A DNA stretch of 64,000 nucleotides from Capillidium heterosporum (lineage: Eukaryota > Entomophthoromycota > Entomophthoromycetes > Entomophthorales > Capillidiaceae). Below, in pieces: positions 53,999-64,000 of the stretch. Each line of letters begins with the position of its first letter. Position 1 is the stretch's first letter. The position numbers and the translations under genes are program-made. The notes below the pieces were generated by a model. It searched no databases. It was not told the DNA's origin and saw only the letters and a list, made by a program, of their open reading frames with translations. The DNA lies in NCBI GenBank assembly GCA_016630905.1, contig WBMQ01000020.1:31224-95223 (forward strand), given 5' to 3'.

Positions 53999-54316
53999 AT
54001 GGATATTACCGCCCTCCATGGCCTCGTCACGACCGTGACCTCCTTTGTTTTTATGAACCGGCTTTGTATTCAGATCGCAACGAAAGTATCAGCTGTCAAA
54101 GCAATGATGTTGAGCTTCTTTAGTTTTATTGGTGTGATTACCATTATGTTGGATTACCTCAAACCTAGCCCGGCATCCCTTGAGAGACCTCCCTACAGTG
54201 CTCTACAAAACGAACCATGGCTCTTCAAGCTAGCCAATTATTTAACACAAAATTCAATTTTTTGGGAAAAAGAGGAAATCATGATTCGTTTTGCAGAACA
54301 CTACTTACAAAACTAG
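53999..54316 (+). CDS. LTR3 ORF reading through the LTR edge into a MITE
   Basis: ATG at 53999 (MDITALHGLVTTVTSFVF...). The first 66 codons are the LTR3 ORF; the LTR ends at 54197 (CCCTACA) and the frame continues through the MITE (SALQNEPWLFKLANYL...) to a TAG at 54314-54316, 105 residues in all. It shows that the LTR3 frame is naturally open at the LTR edge. The MITE-derived tail is probably accidental. Confidence 0.4.
   Translation: MDITALHGLVTTVTSFVFMNRLCIQIATKVSAVKAMMLSFFSFIGVITIMLDYLKPSPASLERPPYSALQNEPWLFKLANYLTQNSIFWEKEEIMIRFAEHYLQN
54196..54302. mobile_element. MITE-like hairpin element, copy 2
   Basis: CAGTGCTCTACAAAACGAACC at the left and GATTCGTTTTGCAGAACACT at the right, 107 bp, paralogous to 14134-14241. 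It directly abuts the LTR3 3' end. In both copies ACTTA follows the right end. Confidence 0.65.
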
Positions 54317-54743
54317 ATTTTAGAAATTCATTTATAATATGATTGGGAGGATCTATAAATACTCATTTGGAAAAGGAACTTTTCAAATAGCAATTTAAAT
54401 GTAGTTGCTACTTGAATGCAGTGATATTATACAAAAATTTCAAAACTCAAAACTTAATCAGAATCTCACTATAGCTGACAAAGGTTCAGTATTTCAAAAA
54501 TTAGACGGTTCAATTTAAGCTATTTTCAAATGAACATATTATGCAAATCGCTGGTTATATTAGGAAAGCGCAGTTTTCCAAATACACCTCACTTTTCATT
54601 TAAGCTTTAGCTTGTATAAGTTAAATACTACCTAAAACTCATTCCAAGCAGGCATTGTAAATAGTAAACTACCATATTAAGTTAGATGGTTTTTATCAAA
54701 TAACACTAAGGTTCATCTTATCCTCCAGCTATAGGTATTCAAG
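54317..54743. other. Upstream region of the Zn2Cys6 remnant
   Basis: AT-rich; no feature recognised. Confidence 0.5.
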
Positions 54744-56561
54744 ATGAGCAATGTCAAAGTTTCAAAATATGCCTGCGATACCTGTAGGAGACGTAAGATC
54801 AGCTGTGACCGTGTTGTACCTTTGTGTATCCAATGTGCTGACTTTGGTTATAGATGCACTTACACCTTCATGCCAAAAGAAACCGGCAGAAAGGCAACTT
54901 CGACATCGAAGCCCAAGATCAAATCCATTATTTTCAATTCCAAAGGGATTGATGATTATACAAACCAAGTACAAGCATTAAATGGGGAATCGGGTCCCAA
55001 TCTCATCAAGCCAAGTAGTTCAAACAAAAAAATTGATATACAAGCCTAAGGGTAAGGGCATTCAAAAGATGGGAATGGGAGCTAGTTTCACATCGGAATA
55101 CTTCAACACCAAATTTGATATGCTGGTGACGTTATTTAACAATGCAGCTTTCGAGAAGAACCAAAAAGTGTATGTAGCTACTACCGGTAGCATGGATTAC
55201 TATGGCGTGAGTTTATTAGCCAATTTCTAATCATGTACGTCGTTCATTTTTCCAAACCAAACAACTTCAACCACGTTTTTGAATCGTAAATCTCCTAAAC
55301 CAGCTTGCCTACCACCTTTAACTGCCTTAATTGATATAAAGAATTTACAAGATAGATTGACGGCAGCTTCAGTGACCAAAATATGCGCCAAAGCTTACTT
55401 TCAGTTCTCCCACCCCCATGTCCCCATCGTCAACATGAGATCCATAGTCCAAAATTTTGAAAGTCACTTCCCCATCCTAACCAACATTATATGTTCAGTA
55501 GGTTGTGGATACCTACCCCATATTTCCGATAGGATACGGGATTACTTTTCCGATCGATCGACCAAGTTACTCGAATCGTCGTATCCAAATGCAATTTGGA
55601 TATGGTTAGTGCCCTTCTTATCATGGCTAACTTCCAACACAATCCCAAAAGCTTTGATAAAGATTTCTTCAATTTTGATTTGGTTATACGTATGGGTTAT
55701 ATATTAGGTTTGAATCAGGACCCGCCTACCAACATTAACAAAGAGACTAAAGAGTTAATGAATCACATTTGGTGATGATGCCACATTGGCGACAAGTTGT
55801 ATACGCTGAGTTTAAATAGTATATCGATCCACGACTTTCGGCTTGCCAATAGACCCTACCCTAAACTAAACGCCATGGATATGTCTGAGGATGAAATGGG
55901 TGAGACTTACCAGTTCACTATGAAATGTAGCTGTCTCCATATTAAACTACTTTCTCAACTCTTAAAGCTACTAGACCTCATATTACGTAGGATCAAGTTT
56001 ACTAAAATCATCCCTGATGACAAAGTGGAGGAGATGTGCCGTATAACTATGGCTTCAGCTCAACACCTCGAGTTATGGGAGGCTCAAGCTACCCTCCAAT
56101 TCCAATCGATGAATTCTACCAAGCCTAAATATATTCAAGCTATAGCTAAGCCCTTCATTCTAAATTTACGACTTGTATGCCATTTGGTGTTGCTGTGCCT
56201 CTACTAAACTTTTGGTAAAGTCAAGCAAAGTGGCCTTAAAGCATATTTTGAGACGAAAGCAACCTTGGTCTCTGACAGTATGGTGGAAATTGCCTTGATG
56301 TTAAAAAATGATATCTACTTCAGCGGTATGACGTACAAGTCTCCGATTCTGACTAATACTGCATTTTACCAGATAAAGAACTGCAAATCAAAAAATCACA
56401 GCGTTGCTAACAAAGCTTTAATGAACGTCAAGGCCATATTACCAATTTTGAATCATATGAAGATTTATTATGCAATGGCTTATGAAAGCTTTAATATGGT
56501 GTTGGTTTTAGCAAGGGTTGAGAATATAAATTTGGGCGAGGAGTTCGAAGGGATGGATTGA
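54744..56561 (+). pseudogene. Zn2Cys6 transcription factor, multiply broken
   Basis: ATG at 54744. Residues 11-38 (CDTCRRRKISCDRVVPLC, then IQCADFGYRC) form an intact Zn2Cys6 binuclear cluster with spacing C-X2-C-X6-C-X6-C-X2-C-X6-C, followed by a basic linker. The first frame stops at 55049. The protein then continues in other frames: KPKGKGIQKMGMGASF... (to 55230), a fungal-specific transcription factor core (AYFQFSHPHVPIVNM..., ILTNIICSVGCGYLPH near 55400-55560), FDLVIRMGYILGLNQDPPTN near 55690, GDKLYTLSLNSISIHDF... (to 56207), and a C-terminal piece to 56561. At least four frame changes or stops separate these. The predicted 101-residue stub would hold the DNA-binding cluster but no regulatory domain. 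Confidence 0.8.
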
Positions 56562-56853
56562 GGAGATATATTTTTAAAGGAAAAGTTTATAATTATATAG
56601 ACTATATATAATAAAGACTGATTTAATTGACGAGCATGTAAGTATTTTATAATTTGCGTCTTATTGGGTAATGTTAAAAGTAAAATAGGGTTGGTATAAT
56701 TTAAAATAAGGCTTAGAAGCTTTTACTAGAAATTGCTATTTAGTTCAACAAAATAGCACAACATTTTATAAGTTTACTTACAAAAAAGTTAATGATGCTT
56801 TTGAACATATTAGGATTATATTTAAAGCGTAAACTGATAAAGTAATCTAAATC
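56562..56853. other. Short intergenic spacer
   Basis: AT-rich; no feature recognised. Confidence 0.5.
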
Positions 56854-57862
56854 TGTAACAACCCTGGTCGTCACAATCCCGATTATTAGGTCATAGACTT
56901 ATTCTTTTTTTAGTTCCCTTTCTCTTGCTATACCTTATCAATTTTCAAAATTTTTGTTATGAATCCACTTCACATATCAATTATTTCGATTACCTTTATA
57001 TTTTCTTAAACTTGACCATAACCTGGGAACTCTAGCGATTAGCAGCACATTAGCTGATCCACACCTTCCAACCATGGAAACGCACCAGTAGTAGTTAATA
57101 GAATTACTGGCTCTTTTGGATAAACTTGGTAAACACTCACTTAATCTATAGAGTAGTGGATTGCCGAAGGGGAATCCAATCTCGCTAACATCACTACAAC
57201 CAAGGTGCCAAAGGGATATTTAAACCCCTCGACGACTACCAAAACCAACATCTTGACAGCGTTCCACCTTGTTATTTTTAATAGCTGTTACTCACCCCCT
57301 GTCCCAGCCATAGCTGTTCCCAGCAGCCTGGTTTCGTCCTTGTCCCTAAATAAGTTTATCCTTTACCTGTACTTTTATTTTCAGCATAGTGATACTATGT
57401 GGTTTAGTCTCTCCATCCTTCCAGCCTCCTACTACCTTTTGACGATTCTTGCTACCCTCGAAGCTCACCTTCTTTGGGCAATTAATGTTACTAATACCGT
57501 CTATCCCTTTGAACCAACGTTGACCTATCAACCAACTCTTACCTTTGACCCTAATACTGTGGTACCAGTGGTTGCATAACTACCACCTAGCCGGCTCCCT
57601 CTAGTTCAGCATCACTCTACTTCCAAGTCCTGACTCGTCTCTTCGGTCCTCTCCTGGAACTGGGACTTGACTACCATTGTGTGAGCGCTTCTTATGATGT
57701 ACTTCCTTCACCTGGCTGTTTGGCCTGCTATCCGGAAAATTCAAGCTTTTGTCACTAATGCAGTAGTGGGCCTTAGTTCCGCTTTCCTAACCTACCACGT
57801 CATGAGTTCCTAATATGATGCCATCATTGACTGGATCCAGCGATACCTCCTTGGATCTTACA
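56854..57862 (+). mobile_element. LTR1 copy, long subfamily
   Basis: TGTAACAACCCTGGTCGTCAC to CTTGGATCTTACA (1,009 bp). The internal ORF starts MWFSLSILPASYY at 57393 and is broken by TAA at 57577-57579, then by other stops. Flanks AAATC and CCTAT do not match. A MULE transposase fragment begins immediately after the LTR. Confidence 0.85.
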
Positions 57863-58699
57863 CCTATAATGCTTCAAGTACTGCTGAAAGCATGAATGCT
57901 CAACTCAAGTACAATGTCAGTGAAGCCCATAAGAACAAAATTTTAATTGGTTAGCTCATCAAGAACTGTGATTCTGTTGTTGCAAAGAAGGTCTGGGAGC
58001 ACCAAAACTACGATAATATCAGCCTTAACTACACGATTCTTGAGCTACCTGCTGTTTTTTGACATGCAGTAAAGAAGATTGTTTCGAAGGAGGTTTTGAT
58101 GATACTTCAAGACCACCTTATGGCTGCTAAGCTCAACTATGAGATAAAATGAAATCTACTAGCCCCAGATGAACTTTATGTCAAGAATAAATCCGTCAAG
58201 GAGGCAATTAGTGTTGTAACGTTAAACTCAGCTAAGGAATATTGTACTTGCTGTTTTGATGAACAGAATGGTCTCCCTTGCAAGTATATCATGGCTGTCA
58301 GACTGAAATGCGGTAAGCTTCTGATAAAGCCTGAAGATATTCATGTACGTTGGATGGATATATTCAAATATGGCTCAAGTCAATTTTAAAGTTAATTCTA
58401 ACTGGTTATATATGGTAGTAAATCGGTTTAACGAAGCTCCTCCAAATTTAAAGGACTACCTAAGTGTTCAATTGTTTAGAGATTTAGAAGCACATATAGC
58501 CCGTCTCAAAGCACTCGACCCAATGCACTTTAATGGAATCTCTGAGCCTCTTACAACTCCAAGAGGGCGACAATCAGAGAATGCAACTGAGCAAATTCCA
58601 CTCACCTATGAACTTGTTGCACAAAAGGAGGAAGAGGGAGATTTATACTGCAACACTTGTACCCAGTTAGGCCACACAGCACAATATTGTTCCAAATAA
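57863..58699 (+). pseudogene. MULE transposase 3' part with SWIM-like and CCHC fingers
   Basis: Starting right after an LTR1, the frame reads ASSTAESMNAQLKYNV, matching the (S/T)N..ES.N block around the catalytic Glu of Mutator-like transposases. It continues with several stops through a SWIM-like motif CTCCFDEQNGLPCKY, where the final His is replaced by Tyr. From 58343 a 118-codon open piece ends in a zinc knuckle CNTCTQLGHTAQYC (C-X2-C-X4-H-X4-C) and TAA at 58697-58699. The 5' half of the transposase is missing. It is not closely similar to the MULE at 59504-61788. Confidence 0.65.
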
Positions 58700-59503
58700 A
58701 TATATTTTTGAATAAACATGCATTTACAGCTTTATATTTCATAGTTTGACATATACTGTATATAATGAAAGGTTGAATATGTAGATGGTTTATTAATATA
58801 AATAAAGGAATGGGCAGCCGTATTAAAACAAATGGGTTTAAAAATGAGGTCCAATAGGCTTTTAAAAATGCATTTATATAACATACGTACTTATATATAT
58901 AGATGAAGAACTAAAAAACTCATATTTCGAACCTGATTGATATCTATTAGTTGAAAAGCATATATAGTTTACCTTGGTATAAACGTTAGAATCAATGAAT
59001 TGAGTTTTAACTATGCAAGTAATATTAGCAAAAATCTAGTCATCTTGTATATGTATGGGTACTAATAATTTTAATTGAGTTTAGTTTACAATATGCGATA
59101 TTTCTGTTTTATTGTTCTGTAGATCTGTATAGCTAAAATGGAGAGGGTTTTAGTATTGCTTTGGAAGAATAAAAATAAGGTACAAGAAAATGATGCTACT
59201 CTGGATATTCCTATTTGCTGGAGCAACCTTGGATCACTTATACAGAATCCCTATTTAATTTATATAGATCTGTAAACAACCCTATAACACCAGCACCACT
59301 ATTCCAAATATTAAATAGCAAACTATAAACAACCAATAATAATAGAGAATAAATTATTTTACCGATATAGTTTTGTCAAGTTTTGCGAATAAATCTGCCC
59401 CCACTTCATGTCTCTCTTCCTTATTCAACAAAAACTTAGCTGCTCCTTATCAGCAAAACTATCATAAGTTAGTAAATTCCTTCACCTGGCCAATACCCAT
59501 CCT
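58700..59503. other. Spacer between two MULE genes
   Basis: AT-rich, 0.8 kb. It may contain the terminal repeat of either element, but I could not identify one. Confidence 0.4.
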
Positions 59504-61788
59504 TTACATTATATCATAAAACGTCTTTGCTATATTAACTGCTTCTGACTTAGTTTCATGACTGGTAATATCACTTTCAACCCAATCTGTAATATCAGAT
59601 GCAGTTTCTTTGATATCTGCCAATTTATAATTGATTTTCCAACGTTGAGAAACTAAATTTAAAATTGAGAACCCCTCTACATGTTGATAAGCCGCCATCT
59701 CATGTCTACAAGGTATGCCTGTTTGGGAGCGAAATAAACAAGTGCAAATGTTACTAACTATTTCAGTATGTCCAGATTCAACATCTAAAACCTCAACCTC
59801 AGTAGCAGTAACATTAACAATACGACATTTAAGAAGCTTTGAATATTCACTAACAAAGATACTATAGGCAAAGTTACTTACCGCAGTATAAACCTCATTA
59901 TTGAAATGGTGCTCCATTAGATGCTGGGTTTGTACTTTTGAAATTGCCTTCTTGAATGCCACCTGTTCAGCTTCGTCACCTTCTTGCACTAATCTTCTTA
60001 CAACTAATGGCAGATTTCGCGGATTTTTACCTAAAATACGTTTGTTTCGCTTGTGGTTCGATTCGACTCGTTGAGTAGTTGTAATCCTCATACTGAATTC
60101 ACCTTCTAGGTAACGGTAGCAAAATTTATCCCTTTTACGAAATACTGACCTTACATAGTTGATAGCCTTTTCTTTCATATCATACTTTTTAAAGAGGTTG
60201 TTGAGCTCATCATCTAAACTACCTTACTTCTTCTTGCTTGGATAATCTCATAAATGTTGGTGATAAATTTACTCAACTTATTGTCTAGTTGCTTTCCAAG
60301 GTTCCGTTTAAAGTTCAAAGTAATATGCCACATACAAAGAATATGACAACTACTTGGAATAACGACTCTAATTGCACCAATATAGCTTGCATCAGAATCT
60401 GTAAATACTGTCTTAGGAGGGAGTTTATGGACAGTAAGAAATGAGCAAAGCACTTCAACAACAGTTTCCAATCTTTCATTAATAACAAAGGCAGACCCAA
60501 ATGAAACTGTATTTCCATGTTCATTTATACCAGCGAACGAAAGGAAAGGTAAGGTAAGGCTGTTAGTATTGAATGTACTATCAAATATTAATATATCTCC
60601 AAATTTCTTGTAATTATCAGTTTGCATTTCTGTCGCCCAGAAGCATGAAGTGAATAGCCCATCATTATCATTGAAAACAAATTGAGCCTTAGGTTGAAAC
60701 GTCTTTAAATCTTCAAGAGTTTCCTTTAGCTTGTCACATTGCACTCGATTTTCTTCTTGGTAGTGTTTTGTTATAAAGCGTTGAATATCTGATTTTGTCC
60801 AAGTAATCTTATGTTTAGGAACTTGCAGAAGTTTGTAAATATCATTTGCAGTAAAAGTCATTTCATAGTACTTAATAATGTCGTCCTTTAGGTGTTCTGG
60901 TATACCTCTAAACTTAGCACTACTCATCTGATCTACTTTTAATACTGGTGTACAGTCATGATCTAACTTAAACTTATTGACTTTAAACGTGCTCTTCCCT
61001 CCTCCGCCATGGTCAATGTTGATTTTAAATCCACAAATAGTAGGTGGGCTTGTTGATTTCAGCTGCTTTAAAGACTGGATTCTCCAATGTGAGCACTTTA
61101 AGGTATATCCGGTAATTGTGCTGTCCTTTAACTTCGTTCTGCCTCCACTAACTAAAATGTATCCTTCTTCCTTAGCTTTTTCCCATAAATAATTATAGAG
61201 ATCATCTAATTCTTGAAATTCCAAGTTGCTTAAAATTTCAGAGGTAAAGAGGGTGTTTATTTCTTGAAGATTTTCTAACAGATCATCTTCAGTATCCTCA
61301 ACTAAATCGACACATTCTGTTGCTAGAAAATTGGAAGTTACTTCAGGCAAGTTATCACAAACACCCTCAACCAAGTCATCTTCTATAGATAAGCAGTCCG
61401 AAGCTATCCCCTTTAATTCAACTTTATCCTCAGCCAAATCTGCCTCCTCTAATGAACGGTTCAAAACTATACCCTTTAACTCCTTTAGTTCGCCTTCAAC
61501 CAAATTGGCACCTACTGGTAGGCAATTTAACTTTAAGTCTGTTGTTTTATCCCAACCATCGTTGTTCAAGTTATTGGTCACTTCTGAAGAGTAGAGGACA
61601 GATATCTGAGCTGACTTCTCTTGGTTATATTTAATCGAGTTGACAACCGTCATTGATAAGCCATTCCAATTCAACTTAGGTGAACTATCTTGAATATGTT
61701 CTACTAGCTTGGTTTTCTCTGTTGGTAGATTATTAAAAGCCATTTGAGTAAGTCTTGTAAGATGTGGAGTGATAGTTAAAATTTTCAA
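59504..61788 (-). pseudogene. MULE (Mutator-like) transposase, one frameshift
   Basis: Frame 1 (61788-60214) has an acidic N-terminal third with repeated Glu/Asp/Leu segments, a FAR1-like DNA-binding part (LKCSHWRIQSLKQLK...VNKFKLDHDC, a C...H..C pattern) and the MULE core: DILIFDSTFNTNS (first Asp), KTVFTDSDASYIGA (second Asp), CHILCMWHITLNFKRN. The frame stops at 60214. One base out, the second frame (open from about 60205, ATG at 60178) continues LDDELNNLFKKYD, QRVESNHKRNK (likely catalytic Glu) and a SWIM finger CTCLFRSQTGIPCRH, ending at 59504. Total about 760 residues, normal for the superfamily. Only one lesion is evident, so it is young or the shift is a base error. A very short intron is unlikely (only about 10 nt fits). 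Confidence 0.8.
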
Positions 61789-62552
61789 TCTGGAAATTGA
61801 AAAGTAAACTAGAAGAAACTTACACTTTTAACAAAAAGTTTAAAACTAGTATATAATAATATAACTAGTTGGCTGTATATACCAATATACATATAGTACA
61901 AACTTTAAATAAATACTCTAAATTATATTGCTTTAAACTGAATATACCTTTAATTATAATATAAATGCTTATCTCATTATACTACTAACCTTATGCAAGC
62001 AATCTAGCCAACCTATAAGACAAAGCTTATTGTCTAAACATGTTATGTAAAATTAGAATGAACTAAATTACTTTAAAGTGGCGGATCTTACACTTAAATC
62101 TACTTCGACTGCTTTTGACATCTTACTTTGTTGGTTTCTGGTTTGCCGAATTAAACTTGTAATTCATCTGAAGCAGGTTGGAATTGAAGCATCGCATTTA
62201 ATATATGTAGCTTTATCTTGAAAGATCTATAGATTCTAGTTAAATTCTGCCATTCTTTACTCTGAAAATAGCAAGCAGAAGTATTCCAAATTAGCAAGGA
62301 AGAGCCATGCTTTTCAAATGCTTGGTATATCTCTTTCATCTAATTCGGAATAAAGGAAATCTTTATCCAAAATGCAGTTTACAGTTATCTGCAATTAACT
62401 TGATATTGCTAATCGATTTTCCTTATTGTACCAAATCTATTGGTTTTGAATTTACAAAAATAGTAAATTTTGCATAAAGAGCTAAGTTGTCCATTTTTAA
62501 ATTTTACAGCTATATCTAACAAAGTGAGTGAAAGCAACCAACCTTTTTAAAC
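61789..62552. other. Intergenic region between the MULE and an unknown gene
   Basis: It contains the MULE promoter side and the upstream region of the next gene. No terminal inverted repeat or RNA gene was recognised. Confidence 0.45.
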
Positions 62553-63434
62553 ATGTACGGCTTACCCGATAGTAAGGATCATTATAGTCATTTCGAACAT
62601 GAAAAAGGTGTCATAAGCATTAGGATCCCTGGAAGCCAAAGTCAACTAACAGTATGTACTAAAAGTGGCCAAGTAGTTTCGGAAACGGTATCCCAAGCCA
62701 AAGGAAAAGGTAATTTTTATGGCAGTATATCAGCCCCAAACGATCAAAACTCAAGTAAAAGTAAAAACGACGAATTAAGAGGTCACCAACAAAGCTTATT
62801 AACTAGCATTAGCCAACAAATCAACCCTACCCAAGCTAACTCAATTGCTACTGAGAATGAAGCTTTCACCATCTACTCCAAAGACGTACCCATCAAAATT
62901 AACCTTCCCACCTCCTACTTCAACCAAGCTAAGCAAGTCACTTTCATCCCATCTCCTCCAACCGTCAAGTATTTTGACTTTACCGAGCTACATGGAGTTG
63001 GCAAACCTCAAGCAACTTCAGCCGAAAGCCACTTTCAAATCGAACTGCAGATCAACGATCGGTATCCATCGATCAAAGTAAATTTCAATCCCAATACATC
63101 TAGAACTATCCTCAATAAAGCTATAACAACCGATGTTATTGATGAATCTGAAACAGTTCCCTGTCCTGAACATTTACTACCGACTATACCTGAAAGTTGG
63201 GAAGATCCCATCCATTCAATTGTCTTTCCAAGGCTATTTTATAATTCGGGTAGGACGTTCGCCTCCTATGATTCAGACTTCGAACCGAAACGGGATCCTG
63301 GTGTGATAACAGTGCGACTACCCCCTCCCTTAGGATATATTAGGAAGAATTCGAAGATGAACGATAGGTGTAAACATAAGGATTTGTATAATGAGGTTAG
63401 TGAGTCGATAAATCTCAATCGTGGTGGTAGGTGA
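62553..63434 (+). CDS. Hypothetical protein, 293 residues
   Basis: An intact ORF from an ATG at 62553. No known domain was recognised. Two similar short motifs flank the protein: GVISIRIPG (about residues 19-27) and GVITVRLPPPLG (about 258-269), suggesting repeated use of a short linear motif. The middle is Ser/Gln/Asn-rich (likely disordered), with a Pro/Ile/Asn region (PIKINLPTSYFNQ, SIKVNFNPNTS) that has a beta-strand-like alternating pattern. No signal peptide or membrane segment. Codon use and lack of stops support a real gene. Cytoplasmic or nuclear by default; function unknown. Confidence 0.6.
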   Translation: MYGLPDSKDHYSHFEHEKGVISIRIPGSQSQLTVCTKSGQVVSETVSQAKGKGNFYGSISAPNDQNSSKSKNDELRGHQQSLLTSISQQINPTQANSIATENEAFTIYSKDVPIKINLPTSYFNQAKQVTFIPSPPTVKYFDFTELHGVGKPQATSAESHFQIELQINDRYPSIKVNFNPNTSRTILNKAITTDVIDESETVPCPEHLLPTIPESWEDPIHSIVFPRLFYNSGRTFASYDSDFEPKRDPGVITVRLPPPLGYIRKNSKMNDRCKHKDLYNEVSESINLNRGGR

Positions 63435-63774
63435 TTTTTTCAGCTAGTTTAATGTTAATATTATCACTTTGAGTATGAACTGAAGTTATTTTTATTCCTT
63501 AATAACTATAATGAATTTTTACTTTTGTATACTATGTTTAAAAAGTAACTTATGTTTTAAAATTTGTTTAACAATGTAGGCGAAAGATTAGTTTTACTGT
63601 TTAGACCTCCTTACTTATCTAAAGTTTGCTGTTATACCCATTAATCACCTTTTCATTTCAAAAAATGAACTGTAGACATATTTAAAGTTATATAATAATG
63701 TTTAATGAAGGTATTGATATAGAAAGCTAACTTATAAAGTTAAATTAAAGTGGAATGAAAAAACTATAGTTGGG
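63435..63774. other. Convergent intergenic region
   Basis: Shared 3' region of the hypothetical protein gene and the partial gene at the window end. Nothing recognised. Confidence 0.5.
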
Positions 63775-64000
63775 TCAGGTGCTCAAGTTAACTGGTTCCA
63801 AAACTTGCAAGATGGAGCCATAAGCTCTTACTGGCAACCAGTTAGGCAAAATATTCCCCTTATAAGCTGTATAAACGTTTTCAAAAGCTGGGATAGTATC
63901 TTCATGATTGTTATAAAAAGTCTGGATCTCGAACTACAACTTACCACCCACCTTGGCTTTGTTCTCCTTGGAAATAAACATCTCGACGTTGGTAGTAGTA
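63775..64000 (-). CDS. 3' end of an unrecognised gene, one intron, runs off the window
   Basis: On the minus strand the exon from beyond 64000 to 63945 reads TTTNVEMFISKENKAKVG. A 45-nt intron (GTAAGTTG...CATGAAG, 63900-63944) joins to DTIPAFENVYTAYKGNILPNWL..., ending TGA at 63775-63777. The intron length and the TGAAG acceptor match the sugar transporter's first intron. The motif NILPNWLPVRAYGS looks conserved, but I cannot name the family. Only about 60 codons are in the window. Confidence 0.6.

Larger units (their letters stand above)
51115..54197 (+). mobile_element. LTR3 copy split by a piggyBac element
   Basis: It starts TGTAACGAAACCTTAGAAGG at 51115, is broken at the TTAA at 51402-51405, resumes after 53675 with TAAATCC...AACTTGTATAGCTTTTG (matching the 27.5 kb LTR3) and ends ACCTCCCTACA at 54197. 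Net LTR length is about 810 bp. Outer flanks AAATC and GTGCT do not match; a MITE abuts the 3' end. Confidence 0.85.

Noticed and set aside
60205-60215. A roughly 10-nt GTAAGGTAG 'intron' in the MULE gene
   Set aside because: It is far shorter than the 41-47 nt introns supported here; a frameshift is the simpler explanation.
1-64000. CRISPR arrays, rRNA, bacterial operons or phage genes
   Set aside because: No regularly spaced repeats, rRNA-like sequence or prokaryotic gene arrangement was seen; introns and gene content are fungal.

Overview
The window looks like a gene-poor, AT-rich, transposon-rich stretch of an early-diverging filamentous fungus. Evidence for a fungus: WOPR (Gti1/Pac2), Zn2Cys6, homeodomain and bHLH regulators, spliceosomal GT-AG introns of only 41-47 nt, a CBM19-like chitin-binding module and an AA11-like LPMO remnant. 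The mix of FAR-acyltransferase fusion, F-box/LRR genes and small secreted proteins suggests Zoopagomycota (Conidiobolus-like Entomophthoromycotina). That placement is inference; no rRNA or other marker gene is present.

Layout. 0-3.4 kb: an LTR2 copy, a decayed F-box locus cut by a second LTR2, and a broken LPMO-like gene. 4.3-8.4 kb: a long fatty acyl-CoA reductase/acyltransferase fusion (ether-lipid type) with one frameshift, then a broken chitin-binding gene. 8.9-13.4 kb: LTR copies and a broken small secreted protein. 14-18 kb: a broken and an intact C2H2 zinc-finger gene in tandem. 18.7-20.7 kb: transposon remnants. 20.9-23.2 kb: an intact sugar transporter (two introns) and a small secreted protein. 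25-29.4 kb and 47.5-51 kb: two inverted copies of a divergent gene pair (F-box/LRR gene plus small secreted protein). 30.7-33.4 kb: a frameshifted coiled-coil gene and an Asn/Ser-rich secreted protein. 35.7-39.5 kb: a WOPR regulator and a homeodomain protein. 42.6-44.7 kb: a nested pair of solo LTRs. 45 kb: a bHLH remnant. 51.1-54.3 kb: an LTR3 copy split by a piggyBac element. 54.7-56.6 kb: a decayed Zn2Cys6 regulator. 56.9-61.8 kb: an LTR1 copy joined to a MULE fragment, and a second MULE transposase. 62.5 kb to the end: an unrecognised intact gene and the 3' end of another.

Three LTR families were defined by eye from their ends and target-site duplications: LTR1 (TGTAACAACCC...GGACCTTACA, about 0.6-1.04 kb, about a dozen copies), LTR2 (TGTTGGCTGG...AAGTTGACA, about 0.55-0.66 kb) and LTR3 (TGTAACGAAACC...TCCCTACA, about 0.8 kb). 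No internal reverse-transcriptase region is visible, so these are mostly solo LTRs. The most unusual observation is that LTR1 and LTR3 each carry an ORF for a hydrophobic protein that starts inside the LTR and runs open through its 3' edge.

Functionally, the clearly intact genes are transcription regulators, a transporter and F-box proteins; many others are broken by single lesions, often C-to-T type stops. No shared pathway or operon-like unit is evident, apart from the divergent F-box/secreted-protein pair.
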